Below are positions 1 to 11,850 of a stretch of 64,000 nt of DNA, in pieces (the stretch's first letter is position 1; the number at the start of each line of letters is the position of its first letter). The stretch is from Dallia pectoralis (Eukaryota; Chordata; Actinopteri; Esociformes; Umbridae). The stretch is taken from positions 9,028,203 through 9,092,202 of the forward strand of contig CM055745.1 of assembly GCA_029465975.1 (NCBI GenBank), written 5' to 3'. The position numbers were made by a program, and so were the translations under genes. The notes under the pieces were generated by a model. That model saw only the letters and a program-made list of their open reading frames with translations. It had not been told where the DNA came from and did not search any database.

Positions 1-218
1 GTGTCAGCAAGCTCCTTCTGGTTCATGTTCCTCAGGACATGCAGTGTGATCTTCAGAGCCCCCTCTTTGGCACTGCTCTTCTGCTTCACATCTTCAGGGT
101 CCACACCTTCCTCATCTTCCCTCTGACTCTCAAAGCCTTCTGGGAGATCTGAACTCACCATTTTCTTGAACCTCTCTAACTCTTTCTTTACAAATATCAT
201 GATATTCTGTTCAAGTAA
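1..218 (-). CDS. NLR family gene, left copy: fourth coding exon (truncated by window edge)
   Basis: This is the last visible exon of the left minus-strand NLR gene. It starts after an AG acceptor (complement of 219-220) and runs off the window. The frame is open throughout: it begins LLEQNIMIF, continues through a charged acidic stretch (EDEEGVDPEDVK) and ends with ALKITLHVLRNMNQKELAD. This helix precedes the FISNA domain in teleost NLR proteins (NLRC3-like/NLRP12-like group), presumed cytosolic innate immune sensors. The phase fits the upstream exon at 361-445. The plus-strand copy at 26016-26238 encodes the same segment but carries several small indels. The FISNA/NACHT exon should lie just outside the window. 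Family assignment is confident; the exact paralogue cannot be named. Confidence 0.85.
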
Positions 219-360
219 CTGAAAAAGGCAGAATGAATAAGTTCACATGGGACTGAATTAAAGTTAATTACCAGAACAATATTAACAAATGCATGAATGA
301 TTGACAGATTAACTTTACTTGAGGTAAACATAAATAAATGCACATAACAAGACCACATAC

Positions 361-445
361 AGTGAATATGGAGGACAGGTCTGTTTGATGACTCTGGACA
401 GATTGACCACTGAGAATCTCAGTCTCTGTTCTCTCCTGTTGGTCT
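361..445 (-). CDS. NLR family gene, left copy: third coding exon
   Basis: An 85-bp exon between an AG acceptor (complement of 446-447) and a GT donor (complement of 359-360). It encodes RDQQERTETEILSGQSVQSH followed by QTDLSSIFT, a conserved leader segment that in teleost NLR genes directly precedes the LLE(E/Q)NI exon. It joins in phase to the exon at 1578-1691 (split AG|A arginine codon) and ends in phase 0, matching the exon at 1-218. Its function is unknown; it forms part of the unstructured N-terminal extension. The plus-strand twin is at 25797-25881. Confidence 0.82.
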
Positions 446-791
446 CTGTGGACAAAACATGACATTACATTTATACTTCCTGAATCAGAACAGACTCCTA
501 GAAATGTTTTAAGTTTAAGTTTTCAGGACTAACAACATTTTTTGGGTAAATCCAAAAAACCTAATCGAGTCTTTAATTTCAACAATACCCTTACATAAAT
601 TGATTAAGGAAATAGTCAAGAAAGTAGGAATATAGATATAGAAAAATTGAGAACCGGTAAAACAAACTAAATATTTATATCAGAAACAAAATGTATGGAT
701 TCACAAAACATTTATTTTAATTGTTTAAATGTAAAAAGATAATCAAATTTGTTTTGTACAATTGAGATAGTGTTTGTTACTAAAGAACATG

Positions 792-879
<88 letters not shown>

Positions 880-1058
880 CACACATGAGATCAACTTAAT
901 ACACACATGGAAGTCAATCTATTATACTAAAACACATATAGGATCAATATTTAATACAGACGGGAAAAGTGTAAATTAACAATCTAATCAATATATTAAA
1001 ACACCTGCAGTCTTTGGTAGATCACACTTTTAAAGTGTATATATATAAATGTATGTAC
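446..1058. other. NLR intron with CA/TA microsatellite
   Basis: Intron sequence of the left NLR gene. It includes a compound (TA)n(CA)n(CATA)n(TA)n microsatellite at about 792-874. Short open frames here are products of the microsatellite. No exon or RNA gene is visible. The same stretch recurs inverted at about 25220-25796. Confidence 0.6.
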
Positions 1059-1063
1059 ACAGT

Positions 1064-1456
1064 TGTCACGATTGGTGTGGTGGCGTTGCTACACGGACAT
1101 ATTTCGGTGATGCACTTCCTTGTTTCACTTCCGTGTTTACGTTTGTCTCACGGCTGTTTGCACTTGTAATCAATGGGATATAAGAGGGTCGCGAGCAGTG
1201 CACTCGTTGCTTCGCATTGTTACATGTCACACGTTGTATTTAGAGGTGAGTGTTAAATGTATTAGAAGACGTGCTGTTATTTGACTATTGGATAAGTCGC
1301 TGGTTATGCGCACTATTATTTCTAGTTTAACAGTTTAGTTCTTTTCCGCCGTTCACGGTTTGTTTTACTTTTGATTATATAAATAAACCTGTGTTAAAAC
1401 GGATACATTGGCTCTGCACATGGCTTCACGCACTACACCTTGGACGGACCGTGACA
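1064..1456 (+). mobile_element. Solo LTR with 5-bp target duplication ACAGT
   Basis: A 393-bp unit starting TGTCACGATTGG and ending CGTGACA, flanked by the direct repeat ACAGT at 1059-1063 and 1457-1461. TG...CA ends and a 5-bp target duplication are typical of a Ty3/Gypsy-type LTR. Inside are a TATA-like ATATAAGAG (about 1178) and a polyadenylation signal AATAAA (1382-1387). No internal retroelement sequence adjoins it, so it is a solo LTR left by LTR-LTR recombination. It lies in an NLR intron. A second solo copy is at 61307-61707, and partial copies are at 22425-22705 and 24905-25214. Confidence 0.82.
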
Positions 1457-1577
1457 ACAGTAATTATCTATTTTTCAGGATATTATTTTGCGGTAAATGT
1501 TGAACCCAGGTAGACTAATCAGATAATGGGAACTAAATAAACAGATAAACAATCACTGACCCATGAGGTTTAATTAC

Positions 1578-1691
1578 CTTTGATCTGTAGAAAAGTCTCC
1601 CTCTCTGAACTTTATAGGTTTTCTCATAGACCGGTCACTCTTCATAGACACACAGCTGGGTACAGGAGAGGTTGGTCTCTCTTTATGGTCC
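1578..1691 (-). CDS. NLR family gene, left copy: second coding exon
   Basis: A 114-bp exon with an AG acceptor (complement of 1692-1693) and a GT donor (complement of 1576-1577). It encodes RDHKERPTSPVPSCVSMKSD, then a segment ending FREGDFSTDQR. This PVPSCVSMKSDRSM...EGDFSTDQR leader is a hallmark of the expanded teleost NLR family and is often repeated in tandem exons. It joins in phase with the start exon (AG|G) and with the exon at 361-445. A twin lies at 22827-22934, also on the minus strand because that part of the right arm is flipped. Confidence 0.85.
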
Positions 1692-2004
1692 CTGGAAATA
1701 ATAGTTAAATACAACAGAGTGTTTATGTTTATAGTGGACTTTCTAAGGAGTGATTGTTGTATTTGGACACAGTTAGTCTGTGTCTCTTTCTGGACCCTAT
1801 AATTTATAATGAAGGAGGTTCCAGTGTGTTTTGTATATAGTGGATATGGGAGTGATTAGTGTGTTTGAACCAACTAAGAGTCTCTGATATTTAACTGTCT
1901 TGTTTAAATGATAAAATAAGTTACGTTATTAGTTAAATTACATTTATTTTGTACAAGTTAGGATGTAATTGTTACTGCACTAATGTACACACATGAAAGT
2001 CAAT

Positions 2005-2085
2005 CTATTATCTATCAATCTATCAGGTCCCATAGACTTGTCAATCATAGACACACAGCTGGGTACAGGACAGACTGGTTTATCC
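2005..2085 (-). pseudogene. Probable relic of a second PVPSCVSM leader exon
   Basis: On the minus strand the sequence encodes CPVPSCVSMIDKSMGPDR, clearly related to the leader exon at 1578-1691. It then loses similarity and reaches a stop, and no good donor follows. Teleost NLR genes often carry several copies of this leader exon, so I read this as a decayed extra copy lying between the start exon and the used second exon. A twin copy lies near 23250-23335. Boundaries are approximate. Confidence 0.45.
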
Positions 2086-2186
2086 AGCTGGATTGGGCTT
2101 CAACACAACAGAGGGAAATATTCAGTCACTTTTCTACTCTGAACTCAGATGGGGAAACACTTAAAACCAAATTAATATAATGTCAC

Positions 2187-2308
2187 CTTTTAGCTGTGGT
2201 GTCATGTTCCCCAGAGAGTCTGATTCCAGAGGCAGTGCCCCTGTCTTCTCTCCCCCCAGTAAGACTCATTTTAAAGGAAGTAGCCCTGTTCTCTCTGTTT
2301 GCTTAGAC
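2187..2308 (-). CDS. NLR family gene, left copy: exon with start codon
   Basis: The ATG is at 2269-2267 (minus strand). It encodes MSLTGGREDRGTASGIRLSG followed by EHDTTAK and ends at a GT donor (complement of 2185-2186) in the phase needed by the next exon. The MSL-SGEHDTKAK-type N-terminus is the usual start of teleost FISNA-NACHT NLR proteins. A likely acceptor (TTTACAG, complement of about 2309-2315) puts the exon start at 2308, giving 39 bases of 5'UTR here. An upstream noncoding exon is expected but not identified. The twin at 23432-23513 has a premature stop. Confidence 0.83.
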
Positions 2309-2778
2309 CTGTAAACAAATAATGGGGAAAAACACACACTTGGATCAATAACTATATTGTAAAGACTAGAAGACACAATGTCTGGATTAGATACAAACTG
2401 AATAATGACACAACTTTCATCAAGTAAATAAGATTCAATAAACATGTAATTAATATTTGCTTTGACATCCATTTTTCTATACAACTAGCTGAAGTAGCAG
2501 CACTTACTTTAATACTGATAATTACTTACTCCAAGTTGTTGTTCTCTCTGCTTTGGTTTTGGTATAATAATCATTATGAAACCATTTGGTTGATTGTTTT
2601 CAGTGAAAATTTTAAATCTTCTACTGCCCCGTCAGAACTAAATGGATACTGAACAGGTATTTACTTCTGGTTTCACCTGTGCTCCCTGTCCCCTCCCCCA
2701 AACATGTATTACATAAGTTAACCAGTAGGGGCGCTAACAGACATTTGATCTCAGTCACTGCAGTTCAGCAAAGTCAAA

Positions 2779-4321
2779 GGCCCAATCCGAATACTCCCCT
2801 TACCCCTTCCCCTTAGCCCTTCCCCTTATTTTTGCGCGTTCGCGCGACACCAAGTGCTGTCCGAATACTCATTTTGATCAAGACGAAGGGGTAAGACGAA
2901 GGGCTATATACCCTTGAAACCAAGATTTTCCGAGAGCTCACTTGAAACCAAGGGGTACCCAGAACACATTGCGAGACGTCAACAATGGCTGCTAGATCAG
3001 CAAAAGAGACCCATAAATGTAGTATTTTCGGATTAAATAACGAATTTAAAAATTACGACACAATTGTTTTGTGACCTACGCAGTCCTGTATATATATATA
3101 TATATTTAACCATTTTAATAATTGAATTAGTTTTTTTTTTAAATCGCGACTTTTTGCCAGTTTTCAACGCCAAAGATACATTGCTAATTTGTCCCGTATT
3201 TCTCTGACTACCTTTACTCAATGCATGTTTGTCTACAGTTAACTCTTTTAGCAGATAATTCATATCAGTGCATAACATGTTGCTTTTGGAATAGCGATAA
3301 AAGTGCTTTACATACCGTCCCGAATCACACAGGGACGCCGGAGGAAACCCGGCAAATAATTCGCTTTCAGGCAGAAAATGAACCGAAGTGTCATGCTGTA
3401 CAACCATAGACTGTAGATTATGAAGGTGTACAACATAATTTGGATATGATACAGGACACTGATGAGGCCAAGACATAGAGGTTATTGGACATCTTTGAAA
3501 AAATGTTTGATAAACTGTAGTTTGTTTGTTGTTGCACTTTGCACATTGTTTTTGATTAAGGGTTTCTGAACATCGATCAATGACATTCAAAACAGTGATC
3601 ACTGAAACAGATATACAAAACACAATGCAATGTGGATGAAATTATTTATTGAAAACAGCCTTCAGTAGTAAGCAAGCAGGTTTATTTATATAGCACGTGT
3701 GCTTTACAAAAACATTAAAAACAATAGTACACAGAAGAACATCTGCATCCATATGCACCGCCACCAAACATATAACTACTACATACATCGAACCATATGC
3801 GCAGTATAGACGTGTTGGGGTTTATGGCACTGTATCTTGTTGGACCACCAGTCTGGAAAATAAAACAATTTTACACCATTAATGGCTGAGTTGGGAAAAA
3901 TGTTTGCTACCTTGTTGGTTAGTTCCGTGAACTTTAAATACAATACGACAATGTTGTTTGCAACCAATCGATACATACCATAAGTTAAACTACCAGCATT
4001 CGTAGGCGTCGTAGACCTCTTCTCGCTTGATTTTTACGATTTGTTGCAGACAATCGCAAAAACATAACTAAAATCACGCAATCGACAACATACACACTTT
4101 TCCAGACTGCATCTACGAAGTTTGAGATCAACATTTGTGTCGCCTCTGGTGACGTAGCAGCCAGCTAGCGACGATGTATGATGACGTAGCCAAAACCGAG
4201 TGGTGTCCCAATTCGTAGGGGAACGTAGCCCTTACCACTCGGTTTCGAGGGCCAAGGGGTAGGGGTAAACTAAGGGGTAGGGCTAAGGGGAAGGGGTAAG
4301 TGGGAGTATTCGGATTGGGCC
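2779..4321. mobile_element. 1.5-kb TIR DNA transposon, non-autonomous, left copy
   Basis: The ends are long inverted repeats: GGCCCAATCCGAATACTCCC at the left and its complement at the right. Similarity continues for about 50 bp through CCTT-rich sequence (CTTACCCCTTCCCCTTAGCCC). The flanks share only AAA, so the target duplication is unclear. The interior has only short open frames with no recognisable transposase domain, so I call it non-autonomous. It lies upstream of the left NLR start exon, in the presumed promoter or 5' region. An inverted copy is at 20764-22253 and a partial direct copy at about 24030-24905. The superfamily is not assigned. Confidence 0.7.
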
Positions 4322-4535
4322 AAAGTCTATTATTGGTCAAATGCACCAAAACCAAGGTCTGTATCATACACCATACAACTGAAATCACCATGGCTGCCAA
4401 GTGTAAGAGGCAACTTGTGAGAAAAATCATGATCTAAGACTGTGAAGTTATTAGAGAAAATCCTGGGAAAAAGGAATCGTCATGCCTCGTTAATCCAAAG
4501 TAGCAAAACATTATCTAATTTAAAGCAATCAGTTT

Positions 4536-7500
4536 GAAGGAGAGAACTGGGTGGAGGAGAGAACTGGGTGGAGGAGAGAACTGGGTGGAGGAGAGAACTG
4601 GGTGGAGGAGAGAACTGGGTGGAGGAGAGAACTGGGTGGAGGAGAGAACTGGGTGGAGGAGAGAACTGGGTGGAGGAGGAGAGAACTGGGGAGGAGGAGG
4701 AGAGAACTGGGTGGAGGAGAGAACTGGGTGGAGAGAACTGGGTGGAGAGAACTGGGTGGAGGAGAGAACTGGATGGAGAGGAGAGAACTGGGTGGAGGAG
4801 GAGAGAACTGGGTGGAGGAGGAGAGAACTGGGTGGAGGAGAGAACTGGGTGGAGGAGGAGAGAACTGGGTGGAGAGAACTGGGTGGAAGAGAGAACTGGA
4901 TGGAGAGGAGAGAACTGGGTGGAGGAGAGAACTGGGTGGAGGAGAGAACTGGGTGGAGAAGAGAACTGGGTGGAGAGGAGAGAACTGGGTGGAGGAGAGA
5001 ACTGGGTGGAGAGGAGAGAACTGGGTGGAGAGGAGAGAACTGGGTGGAGAGGAGAGAACTGGGTGGAGGAGAGAACTGGGTGGAGGAGAGAACTGGGTGG
5101 AGGAGAGAACTGGGTGGAGGAGAGAACTGGGTGGAGGAGAGAACTGGGTGGAGGAGAGAACTGGGTGGAGAGGAGAGAACTGGGGGAGGAGAGAGAACTG
5201 GGAGGAGGAGGAGAGAACTGGGTGGAGGAGGAGAGAACTGGGTGGAGGAGGAGAGAACTGGGTGGAGGAGGAGAGAACTGGGTGGAGGAGGAGAGAACTG
5301 GGTGGAGGAGAGAACTGGGTGGGAGGAGAGAACTGGGTGGAGGAGAGAACTGGATGGAGAGGAGAGAACTGGATGGAGAGGAGAGAACTGGATGGAGAGG
5401 AGAGAACTGGATGGAGAGGAGAGAACTGGGTGGAGGAGAGAACTGGGTGGAGGAGAGAACTGGGTGGAGGAGAGAACTGGGTGGAGAGGAGAGAACTGGG
5501 TGGAGGAGAGAACTGGGTGGAGAGGAGAGAACTGGGTGGAGAGGAGAGAACTGGGTGGAGGAGAGAACTGGGTGGAGAGGAGAGAACTGGGTGGAGGAGA
5601 GAACTGGGTGGAGAGGAGAGAACTGGGTGGAGGAGAGAACTGGGTGGAGGAGAGAACTGGGTGGAGGAGAGAACTGGGTGGAGGAGAGAACTGGGAGGAG
5701 GAGAGAACTGGGCGTAGGAGAGAACTGGGCGTAGGAGAGAACTGGGCGTAGGAGAGAACTGGGCGTAGGAGAGAACTGGGCGGAGGAGAGAACTGGGCGG
5801 AGGAGAGAACTGGGCGGAGGAGAGCACTGGGTGGAGAGGAGAGAACTGGGTGGAGGAGAGAACTGGGTGGAGGAGAGAACTGGGTGGAGGAGAGAACTGG
5901 GTGGAGGAGAGAACTGGGTGGAGGAGAGAACTGGGTGGAGGAGAGAACTGGGTGGAGGAGGAGAGAACTGGGAGGAGGAGGAGAGAACTGGGTGGAGGAG
6001 AGAACTGGGTGGAGAGAACTGGGTGGAGGAGAGAACTGGATGGAGAGGAGAGAACTGGGTGGAGGAGGAGAGAACTGGGTGGAGGAGGAGAGAACTGGGT
6101 GGAGGAGAGAACTGGGTGGAGGAGGAGAGAACTGGGTGGAGAGAACTGGGTGGAAGAGAGAACTGGATGGAGAGGAGAGAACTGGGTGAGGAGAGAACTG
6201 GGTGGAGGAGAGAACTGGGTGGAGAAGAGAACTGGGTGGAGAGGAGAGAACTGGGTGGAGGAGAGAACTGGGTGGGAGAGGAGAGAACTGGGTGGAGAGG
6301 AGAGAACTGGGTGGAGGAGAGAACTGGGTGGAGGAGAGAACTGGGTGGAGGAGAGAACTGGGTGGAGGAGAGAACTGGGTGGAGGAGAGAACTGGGTGGA
6401 GGAGAGAACTGGGTGGAGAGGAGAGAACTGGGAGGAGGAGAACTGGGAGGAGAGAGAACTGGGTGGAGGAGGAGAGAACTGGGTGGAGGAGGAGAGAACT
6501 GGGTGGAGGAGGAGAGAACTGGGTGGAGGAGGAGAGAACTGGGGGGAGGAGGAGAGAACTGGGTGGAGGAGGAGAGAACTGGGTGGAGGAGGAGAGAACT
6601 GGGTGGAGGAGGAGAGAACTGGGAGGAGGAGGAGAGAACTGGGTGGAGGAGGAGAGAACTGGGTGGAGGAGAGAACTGGATGGAGAGGAGAGAACTGGAT
6701 GGAGAGGAGAGAACTGGATGGAGAGGAGAGAACTGGATGGAGAGGAGAGAACTGGGTGGGAGAGAGAGAACTGGGTGGAGGAGAGAACTGGGTGGAGGAG
6801 AGAACTGGGTGGAGAGGAGAGAACTGGGTGGAGGAGAGAACTGGGTGGAGAGGAGAGAACTGGGTGGAGAGGAGAGAACTGGGTGGAGGAGAGAACTGGG
6901 TGGAGAGGAGAGAACTGGGTGGAGGAGAGAACTGGGTGGAGAGGAGAGAACTGGGTGGAGGAGAGAACTGGGTGGAGGAGGAGGAGAGAACTGGGTGGAG
7001 GAGAGAACTGGGTGGAGGAGAGAACTGGGAGGAGGAGAGAACTGGGCGTAGGAGAGAACTGGGCGTAGGAGAGAACTGGGCGTAGGAGAGAACTGGGCGG
7101 AGGAGAGAACTGGGCGGAGGAGAGAACTGGGCGGAGGAGAGAACTGGGCGGAGGAGAGCACTGGGTGGAGAGGAGAGAACTGGGTGGAGGAGAGAACTGG
7201 AGGGGGTGGAGGAGAGAACTGGGTGGAGGAGAGAACTGGGTGGAGGAGAGAACTGGGTGGAGGAGAGAACTGGGTGGAGAGGAGAGAACTGGGTGGAGGA
7301 GAGAACTGGGTGGAGGAGAGAACTGGGTGGAGGAGAGAACTGGGTGGGAGGAGAGAACTGGGAGGAGGAGGAGAGAACTGGGTGGAGGAGAGAACTGGGT
7401 GGAGGAGGAGAGAACTGGGTGGAGGAGGAGAGAACTGGGTGGAGGAGAGAACTGGGTGGGAGGAGAGAACTGGATGGAGAGGAGAGAACTGGGTGGAGGA

Positions 7501-8130
7501 GAGAACTGGGTGGAGGAGAGAACTGGGCGGAGGAGAGAACTGGGCGGAGGAGAGAACTGGGTGGAGGAGAGAACTGGGTGGAGGAGAGCACTGGGTGGAG
7601 AGGAGAGAACTGGGTGGAGGAGAGAACTGGGTGGAGGAGAGAACTGGGTGGAGAGGAGAGAACTGGGAGGAGGAGGAGAGAACTGGGTGGAGGAGAGAAC
7701 TGGGTGGAGAGGAGAGAACTGGGTGGAGGAGAGAACTGGGTGGAGGAGAGAACTGGGTGGAGGAGGAGAGAACTGGGTGGAGAGAACTGGGTGGAGAGAA
7801 CTGGGTGGAGAGAACCGGGTGGAGGAGGAGAGAACTGGGTGGAGGAGGAGAGAACTGGGTGGAGGAGAGAACTGTGTGGAGAGGAGAGAACTGGGTGGAG
7901 GAGGAGAGAACTAGGTGGAGGAGAGAACTGGGTGGAGAGAACTGGGTGGAGGAGAGAACTGGGTGGAGGAGAGAACTGGGTGGAGGAGAGAACTGGGTGT
8001 AGGAGGGAACTGGGTGGAGGAGAGAACTGGGTGGAGGAGGAGAGAACTGGGTGGAGGAGAGAACTGGGAGGAGGAGAGAACTGGGCGTAGGAGAGAACTG
8101 GGGTGGAGGAGGAGAGAACTGGATGGAGAG
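4536..8130 (+). repeat. 17-bp GA-rich minisatellite, left arm (about 3.6 kb)
   Basis: A tandem array of GGAGGAGAGAACTGGGT and variants carrying extra GGA or GA units, or GGAT/GGCG substitutions. Higher-order blocks are visible: a run of GGCGTAGGAGAGAACT variants recurs near 5707-5830, 7036-7160 and 8080-8100. The plus strand is almost entirely purine. The unit lacks stop codons in many frames, so very long open frames arise on both strands; these are not genes. The inverse array occupies 17560-20563. Confidence 0.95.
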
Positions 8131-10102
8131 AGTTTCTGTTCTGTCCACCTGCTGGTAAACTCTTCTCGTTCCCCGCTGCCTCACTGCCTGCGAAAGACAC
8201 ACATCATAGATCATGTATCCATCAGCATGGAGTTTCAGCACCAACGCATGTTGTAAATAATACAATTGTCTGTGTGCTGTGAACTGACAGAGAACTAACA
8301 GCCGATGCCCAGCAGTTTGTGAGATGAATGTAATGAAACTAGTGTGTGATGTGTTTAACAGTCTGACAGCTTGCAGGAAGCTATTAGCCCCTGGCCGCTG
8401 GTAACTCCTACTGGTGGAGAAAAGAAAAAGGTAAACGTGGGGTCTTTAATCATGTGTGGACCTTCCTCTGACGCCCCCTGGTGTAGATGTGCTTTATTGA
8501 CTATGTTTTGACTCCATGGTTTTACAGGGTTGTGTGCAAATACATAATGTATACAATAATACATGCATTTTTACTAATCCTCGATGAATTACAGTTTCCC
8601 GAAACTGATTACTGAACAGCCTGTTCTAACAAAGGCCTCCAGACCTTCAAAACCTTTAGACGGGCTGGTCTTCAGAACCTTTAGACGGGCTGGTCTTCAA
8701 AACCTTTAGATGGGCTGGTCTTCAGAACCTTTAGACGGGCTGGTCTTCAGAATTGGTTTGAAAAGTGAACAATGTGATGAAACTGGCACAGATATCAAAG
8801 CCTCCAGCCTGAAAGGTGAAATAAAGGCTTGGTATTATCAGGACCTCGATTCAAAAGCCCGCTCCGTGTTGCAGTTATATACCCAATTCCCAGATCAGCA
8901 TCTCATTGATTCAAAAGCCCGCTCCGTGTTGCAGTTAAATAGGCAACCCAGTTCCCAGATCAGCATCTCATTGATTCAAAAGCCCACTCTGTGTCACAGT
9001 TAAATAGGCAACCCAGTTCCCAGACCAGCATCTCATTCTTGGCTTCCACAACAACGTCCGATGTGATTGGCCAGTAAGAAAACACACACACAGCGACTAG
9101 ATTCTACGTTCTCTCATTGACATAATGTTCTACATTATTAGCTGGCATAGAACCATATCCATAGCAAATGGAGGCTAAACACACAGAACAAGCAACAGGG
9201 GTTCCCTGAGATTTCATGGGACAACCTGCTGTTAAACCAATATGACTGGAAGCCAAGTATTTACTGCTGCATGCCATCAAATGAACTACAGACGATACCG
9301 GACAACTGGCACCATCGTGGGCTTCCCATGGGAAGAAAAAGAGATTCCAGGCAGAGTATTTTGTCCGTATGATCTATTTCTAGAGTGTGTGTTACTCCTA
9401 TGACGGTCTGAGTTACAGATCCTCGGTGCTCGTCTTGGCCAATATCTGAACACCATAAAGAGCTCATAAACAAAGCACTGACTGTTCTTCAGCGACCGCA
9501 AGTCACACAACGACGCAAACCACCACGTCACTGTTTCCTCGTAACATCAGCCAAACATCTGTTTTTGAATGATCGAACGTCAGACTGGGATTACATTTAA
9601 AAACCATCCAATAGCATGACAAATGAACGGAACTGAACGAATGGGAATGACCACAGAGGCAGAGATATTAAGATCAGTGTGTGTTTGTCTTAGGGAGAGT
9701 TGTCTCAAAAACGCTGTTCAGAACGTGTTGTGAAATGTGAAATTCAAATGGCTAATTGAATTAAAAGCCATAGACAGATATTAAACGGTGAATAATGAAG
9801 AACTAGTGCTAATGTTGTGTGTTTGTGTCTTGTCTGCATATTGTGACATGGTCTTGATGCCATAGCTGTCTCTTCTCTCTCTCTCTCTCTCTAGGACAAA
9901 TGCTCACACAGAGTGACACAATGCAGAGTTTGTTATGGTCTCCTGGTCACTGTTTATCTACATCTAGCTGTGTTACAGTCAGAGATATGAGGGGCTGTGT
10001 CCTTAAACTCCATGCATCTGAAACAGCTCATGGTTGGCCAGCAACTATTTCATTATAGTTTCCCATCTGGGAAAATAAAACTCCATGCATTTATACACAT
10101 AT
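8131..10102. other. Non-coding stretch with short local repeats
   Basis: I see no gene here. Local structure includes about four copies of a 25-bp unit (AACCTTTAGACGGGCTGGTC plus TTCAG) at about 8650-8750. There are also three copies of a roughly 60-bp unit beginning GATTCAAAAGCCCGCTCCGT at about 8848-9030, and a (CT)n tract near 9873-9893. The whole stretch recurs inverted and eroded at about 15840-17450. Confidence 0.6.
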
Positions 10103-11513
10103 TGCATTATCCCTGTTGCTATAAACGGATACACAAATAACAGCAACCGTCCCAAGTCCTCTACTGCATTATCCCTGTTGCTATAAACGGATACACAAAT
10201 AACAGCAACCGTCCCAAGTCCTCTACTGCATTATCCCTGTTGATATAAACGGATACACAAATAACTGCAACCGTCCCAAGTCCTCTACTGCATTATCCCT
10301 GTTGATATAAACGGATACACAAATAACAGCAACCGTCCCAAGTCCTCTACTGCATTATCCCTGTTGATATAAACGGATACACAAAATAACTGCAACCGTC
10401 CCAAGTCCTCTACTGCATTATCCCTGTTGATATAAACGGATACACAAATAACAGCAACCGTCCCAAGTCCTCTACTGCATTATCCCTGTTGATATAAACG
10501 GATACACAAATAACTGCAACCGTCCCAAGTCCTCTACTGCATTATCCCTGTTGATATAAACGGATACACAAATAACTGCATTATCCCAACCAACCGTCCC
10601 AACCGTCCCAAGTCCTCTACTGCATTATCCCTGTTGCTATAAACGGATACACAAATAACAGCAACCGTCCCAAGTCCTCTACTGCATTATCCCTGTTGAT
10701 ATAAACGGATACACAAATAACAGCAACCGTCCCAAGTCCTCTACTGCATTATCCCTGTTGCTATAAACGGATACACAAATAACTGCAACCGTCCCAAGTC
10801 CTCTACTGCATTAATATAAACGGATACACAAATAACTGCAACCGTCCCAAGTCCTCTACTGCATTATCCCTGTTGATATAAACGGATACACAAATAACTA
10901 CAACCGTCCCAAGCCCTCTACTGCATTATCCCTCCCAAGTTGCATTATATAAACGGATACACAAATAACAGCAACCGTCCCAAGTCCTCTACTGCATTAT
11001 CCCTGTTGATATAAACGGATACACAAATAACAGCAACCGTCCCAAGTCCTCTACTGCATTATCCCTGTTGATATAAACGGATACACAAATAACTGCAACC
11101 GTCCCAAGTCCTCTACTGCATTATCCCTGTTGATATAAACGGATACACAAATAACAGCAACCGTCCCAAGTCCTCTACTGCATTATCCCTGTTGATATAA
11201 ACGGATACACAAATAACAGCAACCGTCCCAAGTCCTCTACTGCATTATCCCTGTTGATATAAACGGATACACAAATAACTGCAACCGTCCCAAGTCCTCT
11301 ACTGCATTATCCCTGTTGATATAAACGGATACACAAATAACTGCAACCGTCCCAAGTCCTCTACTGCATTATCCCTGTTGCTATAAACGGATACACAAAT
11401 AACAGCAACCGTCCCAAGTCCTCTACTGCATTATCCCTGTTGATATAAACGGATACACAAATAACAGCAACCGTCCCAAGTCCTCTACTGCATTATCCCT
11501 GTTGATATAAACC
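10103..11513 (+). repeat. 62-bp minisatellite, left arm (about 23 copies)
   Basis: Regular tandem array with a measured period of 62 bp (unit starts at 10103 and 10165). Each unit contains TGCATTATCCCTGTTGATAT, AAACGGATACACAAATAAC and GCAACCGTCCCAAGTCCTCT. Copies alternate GATATAA/GCTATAA and ACTGC/ACAGC, and a few are truncated near 10580, 10815 and 10930. There are no unique spacers, so it is not a CRISPR array. A heavily eroded inverse is at about 14590-15860. Confidence 0.93.
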
Positions 11514-11850
11514 GCAACAACGTTAAAATCTCTGTGGACAATTTTGCATTTATCTCAACTGCAGAAGTAACAAAATGTCTGAAATAATATGATTGTTATA
11601 CTGCTGTAAAAAAAAGTTCTCCTGGCAAAGAACTTACAATTAATAAATCATTAATGTTCGGTTATTATTATATATATATATATATAAATATAAATATAAA
11701 TATATATATATTAGTCAGCTAGCTAGCAACCATTAGCTTAGTAGTTACCTTAGCACACAAAAACATCCTGTCAAAATATGTGACCCGCTTAATTAATATG
11801 CTACACAGACCATGTAGAAATCTAACTTTTGTCAATCTGGATGTGGCTAT
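11514..11850. other. Non-coding spacer with TA repeat
   Basis: Unique sequence between two minisatellites, containing a TA-rich run at about 11671-11710. No coding or RNA feature is recognised. Confidence 0.5.

Noticed and set aside
3033..3623. 196-codon minus-strand frame
   Set aside because: It lies inside the TIR transposon, has no recognisable domain and is not maintained in the inverted or direct copies.
4480..8265. Open frames above 1200 codons (serine/proline/leucine-rich and, on the other strand, glutamate/glycine/tryptophan-rich)
   Set aside because: They are translations of the 17-bp minisatellite, open in several overlapping frames on both strands because the unit lacks stops. 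No domain or codon conservation supports a protein.
10103..11513. CRISPR-like regular array
   Set aside because: The 62-bp units are contiguous and have no unique spacers; the context is a vertebrate genome.
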